A DNA stretch of 64,000 nt from Nitrospina sp. LS_NOB (GTDB taxonomy: Bacteria > Nitrospinota > Nitrospinia > Nitrospinales > VA-1). Below, piece after piece: positions 1 to 9,284 of this stretch. Position 1 is the stretch's first letter. Each line of letters begins with the position of its first letter. Position numbers and translations under genes: made by a program. The notes beneath the pieces are model-generated. The model had not been told where the DNA came from. It searched no databases and was given only the letters and a program-made list of their open reading frames with translations. The DNA lies in assembly GCA_001542995.1 (NCBI GenBank), contig LFLA01000022.1, positions 1-64,000 of the forward strand, given 5' to 3'.

Positions 1-1396
1 ATGCCTGGCCGTCCAGCCCGTCATTAGTGATCTCAAGGTCACCCCAGCCGTAGCCGGCAGTGGCCCACAGGTCCAGTTGCCCGGCCAGCGCCTCCCAGCT
101 CACATAAGGATGGACGCTGGTGAGGTCCAGCTTGTAATCGCCGCTCAGGTCAAGATCCTCCCTCTGGTAGTCAAGATCGCTCTGGCTCCAGGATACCGCC
201 AGGCCGATCAGCAGGTCGTCACGCAGTTGAGTGTCCAGTCCCAGATAGGCACTGAACAGGTCGCCGTCAAAGCCCACGTCTTCCCCGCCGGAACCTTCGA
301 GGTTGCGGTAACCGCCCCCGCCCCATAAGGTCAGCGAGGACAGCATTCGGTTGCCCCCCGCATCACTCAGCGGCAGGACAAAATCGGAGTTGCCCAGCAC
401 GTCCTTAAGGCTCAGCCTGCCATCGGCGATGGCCTGACCGTGGGCAGATGCCGCCCCGGTCAATGTGGACTGCCCGGCGATCATGACCGACCGGGCACTG
501 CCGCCGCTCCTGGTCTGATCAATACGTTGCGTTATCGCACTCACCGTCTGGTCGGCTATGGCCCGCGCCATTTCCGGCAGGATCACGGTATTGAGCTCGG
601 CAAACCCCCCCTCGTCCGTATTGTCGGACACCGTGATCGTGAACCTCTGGCTGACGACGGCGGGCGGGGTGGCGCTGTCGGTGACCGTGTAGATCGCCCT
701 GTAGGTCCCTACCGTATCGGCGTGCCAATCAGCCGGAGGCTGGCCAGGCGAAAGATTGCCCCGGGCAGTACATCATTGTCGCTCACCTCCAAGTCGGTCA
801 GCGTGTAGCTCCGGGGAGCCGTACCGCCGGTAGCCACTGCTAGCAGATAGCCTATATCGACTCCACGCGCGAGGCGCAGATCGGGTATTGGGGGCAAAGC
901 CAAAGCCTGCGAAGCCGGGTCAACGGTAATCGTGAATTCCTGGATCTGTTGACTCTGCGGGCTATCGGTGTCGGTGACCCCGGGGTCCGTGACCGTGTAG
1001 GTCAGTAGCTGGAAGCCCGCCACCCGCGAGAGTCGGCGTGCCCGACAGGGTGCGGGTGGCCGGGTCAAAGGCAAACCCCAGTAATGCGGGCTCGAACCCT
1101 GGTGGTGATTCCAGGCGCCCTGCTGATGATCTGCGCTCTCCATTCAGAGAGTAGGTCAGCGGGCCGCCGGGGCCGCCGCTGGCCTCTGTCAGTACCAAGG
1201 GGGTGATCGTTGCACCCAGGTTGTAGTACAGAATGATATCACGCCCAGTGGGAACGACACCGACCCCAACCTGGATCGGGAATAGACCCCGCCTTTGTGC
1301 CTCCGCCGGCGATGCCAGTCCGAGCAACAGGGAGAGGCCCAGCAGAAGGGTGCCAAGACGGCGGGAGACTTTCTTCGGCAGCACAGGGTTTCTCAT
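1..1396 (-). pseudogene. Secreted putative-Ig (He_PIG) / autotransporter-type protein, frameshifted and truncated by the window edge
   Basis: Read on the minus strand from ATG at 1396, the protein begins with a clear signal peptide (basic start, LLLGLSLLLGLASPAEAQ). It continues through two putative-Ig modules with the typical FDPATRTLSGTP and TYTVTD signatures. After them, frame-corrected sequence reaches a barrel-like region (SLTLWGGGGYRNLEG, then DLFSAYLGLDTQL and LDLWATAGYGWGDLEI), as in C-terminal autotransporter beta barrels. Reading frame is lost about 1010-1030 (inside GTPTLAGG) and about 710-725 (after LIGTP). In both places the expected domain resumes in another frame, so it is either a pseudogene or poorly polished sequence. 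Base composition is far richer in GC than the rest of the window, and only 23 bases separate the start codon from a poly-C run, so this stretch may belong to another replicon or organism. The C-terminus lies outside the window. Confidence 0.7.
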
Positions 1397-1419
1397 ACAA
1401 ATCGCAACGGAGCGAAGTA

Positions 1420-1442
1420 CCCCCCCCCCCCCCCCCCCCCCC
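1420..1442. repeat. 23-base poly-C tract at a composition boundary
   Basis: Twenty-three consecutive C separate GC-rich DNA on the left from mid-GC repeat-rich DNA on the right. It sits just upstream of the start codon of the putative-Ig gene. It could be a promoter-spacer contingency tract, or an assembly join made through poly-G read artefacts. A matching poly-G tract lies at 61983-62007. Confidence 0.95.
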
Positions 1443-1447
1443 GGAAA

Positions 1448-2475
1448 AGAGACCTTTGCATGAGTCGATAAAACAGAAAAGCGGGATTACCCCTGCGGGG
1501 CACGAAAGCCTGGGTGAAACACCACGTCTTCACGGAGCCTGTGCTGAGCGAAGTCGAAGTATTCAGAATGACAAGAAACGCCAGTTTGTCATCCTTTTGT
1601 TCAGCATGACAATGCTGGGCCATTTTGTCATCCTCGAGGAGCCGAAGGCGACGAAGGATCTCCGGTTTGTCATTCTGACGATACAAGGCTGTTTTGTCAT
1701 TCTGAGGAACAGGGAATAATCCAGAAAAACTGTCTTTTAATACCCGGCTTAATTCCTTAACAGTGAGGTTCATCATGTCAGTACTTTATAACTCCAGTTC
1801 GAGGTATGATTTTTAGCGTGGTTCTTATGTATATACTCCATACTCCTCTTCTTCCGGTGAGGATAATGCCCCCAGGGACAACCATTGTCGCTTATATATC
1901 AATTTAATACTCATAAGTCAATTTTTTCAGGGCCGGGGATTCTTCACGGAGCCTGTGCTGAGCGAAGTCGAAGTATTCAGAATGACAACACACTGAAACG
2001 GGATTCTTCACTGCGTTCAGAATGACAAGAAACGCCGGTTTGTCATCCTTTTGCTCAGCATGACAAGAAACGCCGGTTTGTCATCCTTGAGGAGCCGAAG
2101 GCGACGAAGGATCTCGCCTTGCACTAACCTGGGGATTCTTCACTGCGTTCAGAATGACAACACACTGAAACGGGATTCTTCACTGTGTTCAGAATGACAA
2201 GAAACGCCAGTTTGTCATCCTCGAGGAGCCGGAGGCGACGAAGACGTGATATTTTTCCCTAAACTTCGTGCCCCGCATAAGACAGAAAAGCGAGATTCTT
2301 CACTGCGTTCAGAATGACAACACACTGAAACGGGATTCTTCACGGAGCCTGTGCTGAGCGAAGTCGAAGTATTCAGAATGACAACGCGATCTCGTTCAGC
2401 ATGACAAGAAACGCCGGTTTGTCATCCTTGAGGAGCCGGAGGCGACGAAGGATCTCAGGTTATGCAAAGGTCTCT
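1448..2475. repeat. Array of interspersed palindromic repeats bounded by 14-bp inverted repeats
   Basis: This kilobase has no credible gene and is built from a few repeated words. A long unit (GGAGCCTGTGCTGAGCGAAG ending in TTCAGAATGACA) occurs near 1527, 1938 and 2335. A short version (GATTCTTCACTGCGTTCAG) occurs near 2002, 2133, 2174 and 2293. An opposite-facing unit (GTCATCCTTGAGGAGCCG plus AGGCGACGAAGGATCTC) occurs near 1627, 2080, 2214 and 2420. The words resemble the GTCATTCTGAGC-type intergenic repeats known from many bacteria. The outer edges are an exact inverted pair, AGAGACCTTTGCAT at 1448-1461 and ATGCAAAGGTCTCT at 2462-2475. Confidence 0.85.
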
Positions 2476-2476
2476 A

Positions 2477-2512
2477 CGAAGGGAGGGGCTGGGGGAGGGT
2501 TGGATCAAAGTT
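2477..2512 (+). repeat. GGGAGGGTTGG-type dispersed repeat, solo copy
   Basis: The segment GAAGGGAGGGGCTGGGGG followed by AGGGTTGGATCAAAG matches the repeats at 18409, 19471 (inverted) and 19882. It directly abuts the right edge of the palindromic array and carries no gene. Confidence 0.8.
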
Positions 2513-2529
2513 GCACTTACAATTTGAAT

Positions 2530-2865
2530 TCAAGTCTGGTTATCAGCACTTTTACTTTTGCAGGCCGCGCATTCGCATAATTGCCGCAAAAGCTCATGTG
2601 TATAAAGCCCGGTATTGTGCCCGTCACTCCAGTCAAACTGGATGGCGTAAAGTCCCACCGCCTTTAGGTTTCGTGGACGGATTTCCTGTGGGATGGTACC
2701 CGGAGCGATCAACTTTTTACCGCTCCATTCATCAATGCAGTTCGCACACGGGCAACTTTCCCGTAAATTTTTGACCGAATAAACCGAGTCGTGTCCATCG
2801 TTCCAGGAAATACCCAGAGTGGACTCATCAATCTGTTTAATATTCCTGGGTGCAGGAGCAGTCAT
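2530..2865 (-). CDS. DUF971 (GBBH-like N-terminal domain) protein
   Basis: A small protein of about 111 residues consisting of one DUF971/gamma-butyrobetaine-hydroxylase-like N-terminal domain. Conserved elements visible are LGISWNDGHDSVY, LRESCPCANCIDEWSGK and a second cysteine set in LCECAACKSK. I chose the inner ATG at 2865 (MTAPAPR), because an in-frame ATG 33 bases upstream adds a non-conserved leader. The gene lies downstream of mrp on the same strand, about 190 bases away. In plant HCF101 the same three domains (DUF59, Mrp NTPase, DUF971) are fused in this order, so a role in iron-sulfur cluster carriage or delivery with the neighbouring Mrp is plausible inference. No enzymatic activity is assigned. 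Confidence 0.85.
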   Translation of the reverse strand: MTAPAPRNIKQIDESTLGISWNDGHDSVYSVKNLRESCPCANCIDEWSGKKLIAPGTIPQEIRPRNLKAVGLYAIQFDWSDGHNTGLYTHELLRQLCECAACKSKSADNQT

Positions 2866-3030
2866 AATCGTTTGTCTACTTTCTAATTTCAAAACCACTT
2901 ACAAACAAAATGGAATATTATTAAGTCTGGATCGCCGCGCTCCTTTTACCCCTCTGGGGCACGAAGGCAAATGAAGAGTTTCACATGGTCGCTCGCGATG
3001 ACGTGCTATACAGGTTACTACCCATTTCCT

Positions 3031-3073
3031 CAAGGCGTAGCCTTGTTGCTAGTTGAATCCAGCGTCACGCTGG
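3031..3073. other. Two small perfect hairpins after mrp
   Basis: CAAGGC-GTA-GCCTTG (3031-3045) and CCAGCGT-C-ACGCTGG (3059-3073) lie between the mrp stop and the DUF971 gene. Neither is followed by a T run on the minus strand, so they look more like repeat-derived or mRNA-stabilising hairpins than terminators. A further dispersed-repeat scrap (GTCGCTCGCGATGACG) sits near 2988. Confidence 0.5.
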
Positions 3074-3086
3074 CCACGCCTGGTGG

Positions 3087-4184
3087 TTAGCTTTTCCAGG
3101 AAAGTTCAAAGTCCGCGGAAACTTTTTCGCCTTTGTTAGCCTGGTTGATACTGAGTTGCGCCGCCACCTGCCCTGCTAAATCCTTGTAGGCCTGAGCGGC
3201 AGAAGATTCAGCATCAGCCATGACTACGGGAATACCCGAGTCTCCACCTTCTGCGATAGATTCGATGATCGGGATTTCTCCAAGAAGCGGGATATTAAAT
3301 GTACCAGCCAGTTTTTTCCCGCCGCCCTGTCTAAAGATATGATGTTTCTTATCGCAACCATCGCAGATGAAATAGCTCATGTTCTCAACGATACCGAGAA
3401 GGGGAACTTTGACCTGCTGAAACATTTTCACGCCCTTGTCCGCATCGATCAGGCTGACTTCCTGCGGAGTGGTCACAACCACTGCACCGGAAATAGGCGC
3501 CTTCTGGGTCAGGGTCAACTGCACATCGCCAGTACCCGGTGGCAAATCAATCACCAGATAATCCAGTTCGCCCCACTCCACGTTTTGCAGAAATTGCTGG
3601 ATGATACCGCCCAGCATGGGTCCACGGAGCATCAGGGGTTGCCCCTGTTTGGTTAAAAACGCCGCAGAGACCACTTTCAACCCATACTTTTCATGGGGAA
3701 AGAATTTATTTTCTGAGCCAACTTTCGGCGGAGAGATGGGAATGCCCATCATCTGCGGTATGCTGGGACCATAAATGTCAGCATCCATCAAACCGACTTG
3801 AGCACCGGTCATTGACAGGGCAATAGCCAGGTTGGTGCTGACTGTGGATTTCCCCACACCGCCCTTCCCACTCGCCACGGCAATGATGTTTTTCACTCCG
3901 GTCAAAACCGGTTGTGAATGCTCGGTAGATCGGACAACGGCAGTCATGTTCACATCAACCTGCTCAACTCCATCAATGGCTTTGACTTTGGTTTCGCATT
4001 CCGTGCGCAACTGTTCTTTCACCGGACAGGCAGGTGTGGTCAATTCAACATCAAATTTGACGTTTCCTCCATCTATACTCATATTCTTGACAAACCCAAG
4101 GCTGACAATGTCTTTATGCAGGTCAGGATCTTGAACTGTCTTCAACGCATCAATTATTTTCTCTTGCAGCTTGGGATCGGACAT
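3087..4184 (-). CDS. mrp: Mrp/ApbC/NBP35-family P-loop ATPase, iron-sulfur cluster carrier
   Basis: A 365-residue cytoplasmic scaffold/carrier thought to bind [4Fe-4S] clusters and pass them to target proteins. Residues 1-80 are an MIP18/DUF59 domain (TVQDPDLHKDIVSLGFV, TTPACPVKEQL). The deviant Walker A GKGGVGKST is at 106-114, followed by a full Mrp NTPase domain (DADIYGPSIPQMMG, DLPPGTGDVQLTL). The cluster-binding CxxC pair is present in FICDGCDKKHHIF. Length is normal for DUF59-Mrp proteins. It is transcribed divergently from parC and is followed by the DUF971 gene. Function is confident from family knowledge; the targets are unknown. Confidence 0.95.
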   Translation of the reverse strand: MSDPKLQEKIIDALKTVQDPDLHKDIVSLGFVKNMSIDGGNVKFDVELTTPACPVKEQLRTECETKVKAIDGVEQVDVNMTAVVRSTEHSQPVLTGVKNIIAVASGKGGVGKSTVSTNLAIALSMTGAQVGLMDADIYGPSIPQMMGIPISPPKVGSENKFFPHEKYGLKVVSAAFLTKQGQPLMLRGPMLGGIIQQFLQNVEWGELDYLVIDLPPGTGDVQLTLTQKAPISGAVVVTTPQEVSLIDADKGVKMFQQVKVPLLGIVENMSYFICDGCDKKHHIFRQGGGKKLAGTFNIPLLGEIPIIESIAEGGDSGIPVVMADAESSAAQAYKDLAGQVAAQLSINQANKGEKVSADFELSWKS

Positions 4185-4643
4185 AAATCGCTCCTTAAAC
4201 TAAAATATTTTTCCAATCGGTGATGACACCAAATCTTTAGAATTGTGAGGCGAAAACCAAAACCCTCCTGAGCATTCCGCCGGACACTAATAAGATGGCA
4301 CTCTCTTGAAAAAGATTTCAACCTGCTGAAATGAATCGCGTTAACATTTTCGAAGGTGACAAGAGAGGCCTTTGTTACCCCTTGATTTCACTTGCTTTAT
4401 AACTCTGCATATTGTATATAAATAATTCAGACCTACAATATATGGACATATACGGATTAACGAAAATAACACATTTAAAAAAAGAAAAAGGCCCTAACTC
4501 ATTGAAATTGTTTTTAAAAGCTGAAACCTCCCGATCAGGTTCAAAAACTTCTGGCTTGGCAACTGTATAAGACCGCAAACTACAAACGTCAAGCTGAACC
4601 GCCCATCTTTTCTTAAACTTCAATAACAACCTGGGATCACTTC
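4185..4643. other. Divergent intergenic region between mrp and parC
   Basis: About 460 bases of AT-rich sequence that must hold the mrp and parC promoters. A short minus-strand reading frame (4375-4629) has no recognisable features and is not called. No RNA gene or strong terminator was recognised. Confidence 0.5.
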
Positions 4644-6908
4644 ATGGGGCAGGAAAAAAATTCCGACTTACAAGACGAACTCGAAAAAAGGTTTTTAACC
4701 TACGCGCTTTCGACAATCGTCTCCCGATCTCTTCCTGATGTGCGGGATGGTTTGAAACCGATACATCGCAGGATCCTGTTTGCCATGGAAAGCATGGGAA
4801 TGAATTCCGCAAGCAAGCATGTCAAATCCGCCAAGATCATCGGTGAGGTGCTCGGTAAATACCATCCTCATGGAGATGCATCCACCTACGAGTCAATGGT
4901 GCGGATGGCACAGGACTTTTCCATGCGTTATCCCCTGGTAGACGGGAAAGGCAACTTTGGTTCCATGGATGGAGATTCACCAGCCGCCTACCGTTATACC
5001 GAAGGCCGATTGACACCCATCACCTCGTATTTACTACAGGATATCAAAAAGGATACCGTCGATTTCCGCGCCAATTACGACAACACCCTAAAAGAACCTG
5101 TGGTGCTGCCTTCCCGCGTTCCCAATTTGCTGGTTAACGGCGCATCGGGCATTGCGGTGGGAATGGCCTGCTCATTTCCCAGTCACAATCTGGATGAAGT
5201 CATGTCTGCTTTAATTTCTTTGATCGACTCTCCCAAGCAGACCGTGGCCAATCTCATGAAATATATAAAAGGCCCGGACTTTCCAACCGGCGGAATCATA
5301 CTCAACAGCAAGGCTGAGTTGCGAAAGGCTTATGAGACCGGTTTGGGAGCAATAAAAATTCGCGGGCTCTGGAAGGTTGAATCTCTGCCTCACGGCAAAA
5401 AGCAGATCATTCTCACGGCGATTCCATATAGCGTCAATAAAGCCCGGTTGATAGAAAAGATCGCGGAAATCATCATCGCCAAAAAGCTTCCTCCCTTGAC
5501 CGATGTGAGGGATGAGAGTGATGAGAAGGTCCGTGTGGTCCTTGAGTTCAAAAGCACGGCCGATGAAAACAAATTGATGAGCTATCTGTTCAAGCACACC
5601 GAACTGGAAAACAATTATCAAGTCAATTTTAACTGCCTCAAACCAAATGGGGAGCCTGCCCGTCTGTCACTGCTGGAAATATGCCAGGAATTCCTGGCAT
5701 TCCGCAAGCAGGTGATCCAACGCCGCTTGAGTTACGAACTCGTTCTTCTTGAAAAGCGCCTGCACATTATGGCAGGATTCGCGGCAGTCTTTAGCAATCT
5801 GGACAAGGCCCTGAAATTGATACGATCTTCCAAGTCCCGCAAGGAAGCTCACGATAAACTGCAAAAAAACTTCAAGCTTGATGACGAGCAAACCAGCGCA
5901 ATTCTGGAAATCCCCCTCTATCGACTGGTCTCAATGGAGATGGAGAAGATTCTGGAAGAACGAAAAGAAAAGCTCAAGGAGCAAAAACGAATCAAGTCCA
6001 TTCTCGCGTCATCCAAAAAAATCTGGAAGGAGGTGCGGGAAGAGCTGGAAGAAATCAAGAAAAAGCACGCGGACAAACGCCTCACCCAGATCAAAACCAT
6101 CGAAAGCATCGAGTATAATGCGGAGGACTTTATCGAGCACGAAGATGTGCATATCGTCCTCAGCCAAAACGGGTGGATTCGGAAATTAAAAAACCTGAGC
6201 GATCCTTCCGGACTTAAGTTTAAGGAAAATGACCAATTGCTCGGCTCCCTGCAGACCAATACGCGAAACCTGCTGGCTCTTTTCACCTCATTTGGAATCG
6301 TTTATGTCTCCAGGGTTTACAATCTGCCTTATACAAGAAGCGGCTTTGGCGAGCCTGTGCAAAGCCTGTACAAATTTGGTGATGGAGAAAAAGTGATCGG
6401 GATGATGCCCCTTCCCGCTCCGAGTGAAGGATCGGATACGCCTGAGGGCCAGGTCTCAATGGACTTCATCAAGAAGGACAAAGCTGAAGAAAGCGAGTTC
6501 ATGGTTGCCAGCGCTGATGGGTTTGGTTTTCGGTTTCCCTTATCCAACCTGGCCGAGACTACACGTTCGGGAAGAAAGATCATGAGCTTGAAAAATAATG
6601 ACCGCATGATCGGCTTCGCCCCGGTAACACAAGATCACGTTTTTCTAGCCACCGCTAAGGGAAAAGCGGTGGTCATCCCCACGGACCAAATAACGCAACT
6701 GACAGGATCGGGCAAAGGAGTCACCCTTATGAAACCGGGGGAAAGCAATTTGGTCGGATTTAAATTCGTCGGGCTTAAACATAAAGTCACACTTGAATTC
6801 GATTCCGGCAACGACAAGGAAATCACTGTCAAAAGTGTTCGCCTTTGCAACCGCGGTAGCCAGGGTGTAATTGTTTCCAAACGTAAAACCATTCTCAAAA
6901 TAAAATAG
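4644..6908 (+). CDS. parC: DNA topoisomerase IV subunit A (GyrA/ParC family)
   Basis: The 754-residue DNA breakage-reunion subunit of a type IIA topoisomerase. The N-terminal winged-helix/tower region is typical: SRSLPDVRDGLKPIHRRIL, then KYHPHGDASTYESMVRMAQ. The catalytic tyrosine is Y118 in AAYRYTEGRL. A long coiled-coil stretch around 440-500 precedes a beta-pinwheel C-terminal domain lacking a clear GyrA box, which with the length favours ParC over GyrA. The residue equivalent to E. coli GyrA Ser83 is Ala79, and Asp87 is Glu83. It is followed by parE after only five bases, in the less usual parC-parE order, so the two are almost certainly co-transcribed. No frameshifts; the start fits the family. 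Confidence 0.93.
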   Translation: MGQEKNSDLQDELEKRFLTYALSTIVSRSLPDVRDGLKPIHRRILFAMESMGMNSASKHVKSAKIIGEVLGKYHPHGDASTYESMVRMAQDFSMRYPLVDGKGNFGSMDGDSPAAYRYTEGRLTPITSYLLQDIKKDTVDFRANYDNTLKEPVVLPSRVPNLLVNGASGIAVGMACSFPSHNLDEVMSALISLIDSPKQTVANLMKYIKGPDFPTGGIILNSKAELRKAYETGLGAIKIRGLWKVESLPHGKKQIILTAIPYSVNKARLIEKIAEIIIAKKLPPLTDVRDESDEKVRVVLEFKSTADENKLMSYLFKHTELENNYQVNFNCLKPNGEPARLSLLEICQEFLAFRKQVIQRRLSYELVLLEKRLHIMAGFAAVFSNLDKALKLIRSSKSRKEAHDKLQKNFKLDDEQTSAILEIPLYRLVSMEMEKILEERKEKLKEQKRIKSILASSKKIWKEVREELEEIKKKHADKRLTQIKTIESIEYNAEDFIEHEDVHIVLSQNGWIRKLKNLSDPSGLKFKENDQLLGSLQTNTRNLLALFTSFGIVYVSRVYNLPYTRSGFGEPVQSLYKFGDGEKVIGMMPLPAPSEGSDTPEGQVSMDFIKKDKAEESEFMVASADGFGFRFPLSNLAETTRSGRKIMSLKNNDRMIGFAPVTQDHVFLATAKGKAVVIPTDQITQLTGSGKGVTLMKPGESNLVGFKFVGLKHKVTLEFDSGNDKEITVKSVRLCNRGSQGVIVSKRKTILKIK

Positions 6909-6913
6909 ACGCC

Positions 6914-8803
6914 ATGACAAAATACCGATCAGAAGATATCGAAGTCCTCGAAGGCCTCGATCCGGTTCGCAAACGTCCAGGAATGTATATTGGCGCCACG
7001 TCATCAACGGGCCTGCACCATTTGCTTTGGGAAATTCTGGATAACTCCGTAGATGAAGCACTCAACGGACATTGCGACACCATCGAAGTGACTCTGGAAA
7101 AGGATCATGGCGTCACCATCAAGGACAATGGCCGGGGAATTCCTGTAGACGCGTATCGCAAGACCAAAAAGAGCGCGATGGAAATCCTCTTTACCACTTT
7201 GCATTCAGGGGGGAAATTTGGTCAAGGCAACTATAAAGTATCCGGTGGACTTCATGGTGTTGGAATGGCTGTGGTCTGCGCCCTATCGGAAAAGCTTGTC
7301 GCGACTTCCCGCCGGGATGGATTCGAATGGAGCCAGATTTATTCCCGAGGCAAACCCACCACAAAACTTAAAAAAGGCAAAGCCGCACGAATCTACGGCA
7401 CCACAGTTTACTTCAAACCTGATGCTAAAATTTTCCCGAAAACGGAATTCAACCCCAAATTCATTCTGGAGCGGGCAGAATCAAAAGCCTTCCTCAATAA
7501 GGGGCTGAAGATAATCGTCCATGAAAATAAAAATAAACACACGTTTTACTATCCCGACGGAATTCAGGATTACATCAAAAAGATTGTTGGCCAAAAAGCC
7601 ACTTTGATGGACAAACCTTTTTACGTCGAAAAGGAAGACAAGTTATTAAGATTGGAAACCGCGTTTCTCTGGACCCCCAGCACCGACACCCAGATTCTGT
7701 CCTTTGCCAACTCCATCCGAACCATTGACGGAGGCACCCACGAGAACGGCTTCCGCAACGGCATCACTAAAGCTGTCCGGGCCTATATCGACCGGCGTAA
7801 ACTCCTCCCCAAAGGTATAACAACAGTTACCGGCGAGGACGTCCGGGAGGGGCTGGTTGCTATTATCAATGTTTATCTTCAGGGAGATGTCGAGTTTCAA
7901 GGACAAACCAAGGGACGATTAAATTCTGAAATCACCTCCCAGGTAGAAGCAGTGGTCAAACACACCCTCGAACATTATTTAAATGAAAATCAGAGCCTGG
8001 GAAACATCCTCGCCAACCGCATCATCCTTTCGGCACAGGCCCGTATCGCATCTCGTCAGGCCAAGGAAGCGGTTCAGCGAAAGACCAATATTTCACATCG
8101 GCTCAACTTACCAGGAAAACTATCGGACTGTGCCACAACGGATAAAGATCAAGCCGAACTCTTTATTTGCGAAGGTGACTCCGCCGGCGGTTCCAGCAAA
8201 CAGGCAAGGGATCGAAAAACCCAGGCGATCCTTCCCATTCGAGGGAAAATACTCAATGTTGAAACCGCAACCATGGCCAAGATTCTCGCCAATACAGAAA
8301 TTCAAAACCTCATTTCTGCTTGTGGTACCGGCATAGGCCATAAATTCGATTACAACAAGCTTCGCTACGGAAAAATCATCATCATGACCGACGCGGATGT
8401 TGACGGAGCACATATTTGCACCCTGCTACTTACCTTTTTCTATAGATACCTCCCAGAAATCATCGAAAAGGGGCATCTGTTCATAGCCCAACCACCTTTA
8501 TATCGCATCGATGTCGGCAAAAAACTGTTTTACGCCTTAACTGAAGAAGAAAAAAATGAAATCATCAAGGGATTGAACGGCACCTCCCACGAAATAGGCC
8601 GTTTTAAAGGACTCGGAGAGATGCCCGCTTCGGACTTGAAAGAAACCACCATGAGTAAAAAATCCCGATCCCTGATTCGGGTAGTATTAGGGTCTACCGA
8701 GCAAGCCAGCAAAACTGTTAGCGAGTTAATGGGGAAAAACGCCGAGTCACGCTTCAAATTCATAAAAGAAAAAGCGGAGTTCGTTCAGGATCTGGATGTT
8801 TAG
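6914..8803 (+). CDS. parE: DNA topoisomerase IV subunit B (GyrB/ParE family)
   Basis: The 629-residue ATPase subunit partnering the upstream ParC. The GHKL ATPase motifs are present (EILDNSVDEALNGH, DNGRGIPVD, GGLHGVGMAVVCALS), as is the QTK loop in EFQGQTKGRLNS. A Toprim domain follows with EGDSAGGSSKQARDR, LPIRGKILNVE and MTDADVDGAHI, then the RFKGLGEMPASDLKET motif. The length matches ParE or short GyrB without the large gammaproteobacterial GyrB insert. Separate gyrase genes would be expected elsewhere in the genome. The gene is intact and translationally close-coupled to parC. Confidence 0.93.
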   Translation: MTKYRSEDIEVLEGLDPVRKRPGMYIGATSSTGLHHLLWEILDNSVDEALNGHCDTIEVTLEKDHGVTIKDNGRGIPVDAYRKTKKSAMEILFTTLHSGGKFGQGNYKVSGGLHGVGMAVVCALSEKLVATSRRDGFEWSQIYSRGKPTTKLKKGKAARIYGTTVYFKPDAKIFPKTEFNPKFILERAESKAFLNKGLKIIVHENKNKHTFYYPDGIQDYIKKIVGQKATLMDKPFYVEKEDKLLRLETAFLWTPSTDTQILSFANSIRTIDGGTHENGFRNGITKAVRAYIDRRKLLPKGITTVTGEDVREGLVAIINVYLQGDVEFQGQTKGRLNSEITSQVEAVVKHTLEHYLNENQSLGNILANRIILSAQARIASRQAKEAVQRKTNISHRLNLPGKLSDCATTDKDQAELFICEGDSAGGSSKQARDRKTQAILPIRGKILNVETATMAKILANTEIQNLISACGTGIGHKFDYNKLRYGKIIIMTDADVDGAHICTLLLTFFYRYLPEIIEKGHLFIAQPPLYRIDVGKKLFYALTEEEKNEIIKGLNGTSHEIGRFKGLGEMPASDLKETTMSKKSRSLIRVVLGSTEQASKTVSELMGKNAESRFKFIKEKAEFVQDLDV

Positions 8804-8841
8804 GTTGCTTTTTTAGAAATTTTTCCCGGCAGATTTCGACT

Positions 8842-9267
8842 TCCCCCGCGATTATCCATATTCCGAACGATCACGCCAAAGTTGTAACTGAAATGTTTTC
8901 ACTGCTTTTAGAAGCGGCCATCGACCGATTCGGCCTGAGTTTTACATGACTCGGTAGTACGACGGGCGGGTCCCACCGTCATTTAAAATTGAACAATGCC
9001 CCACGCCACTTTGATGAATTGATTCTAAAAAAAACCATAGGTTGTGCCGCCTGTGATGAAACCGGTTATGCGGGACGTACCGGGCTGCACAAGTGCCTTG
9101 AAGGCACAGATACCGTTAAAAGAATGATTCTGAAACAAGCTTTGGTCGAAGAATTGCGCGAACAGGCTCTGAATGACGGAATGACAACCCTCAAGCAGGA
9201 CGGAATTTATAAAATATTCAAAGGGGATTGCGACCTGAAACAAGTTATGGCCGTTTGTATCGTCTAA
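8842..9267 (+). pseudogene. Remnant C-terminus of a PilB/GspE-type secretion ATPase
   Basis: From about 8989 the reading frame encodes only the last ~90 residues of a type II secretion/type IV pilus ATPase. It holds the zinc-binding-like motif GCAACDETGYAGRTGLH, then ELREQALNDGMTTLKQDG and a DLKQVMAVC end. Walker motifs and the whole catalytic core are missing. The same frame stays open upstream from about 8842 (IIHIPNDHAKVVTEMFSLLL) but is broken by TGA at 8947-8949. A TTG at 8989 could start translation, but nothing suggests a functional product. It lies between parE and the 3' end of trmFO and is best read as gene decay. Confidence 0.8.
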
Positions 9268-9284
9268 AAATTTCCAGAGGGTTC

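Noticed and set aside
77-808. Plus-strand reading frames across the GC-rich left end
   Set aside because: They oppose the minus-strand putative-Ig/barrel gene, whose domain motifs are clear; the plus frames have no recognisable features.
1448-2475. CRISPR array
   Set aside because: Repeats are of several kinds, in both orientations, unevenly spaced and without unique spacers of constant length; no cas genes nearby.
4375-4629. 84-codon minus-strand frame upstream of parC
   Set aside because: AT-rich, no motif, no ribosome-binding site, sits in a divergent promoter region.
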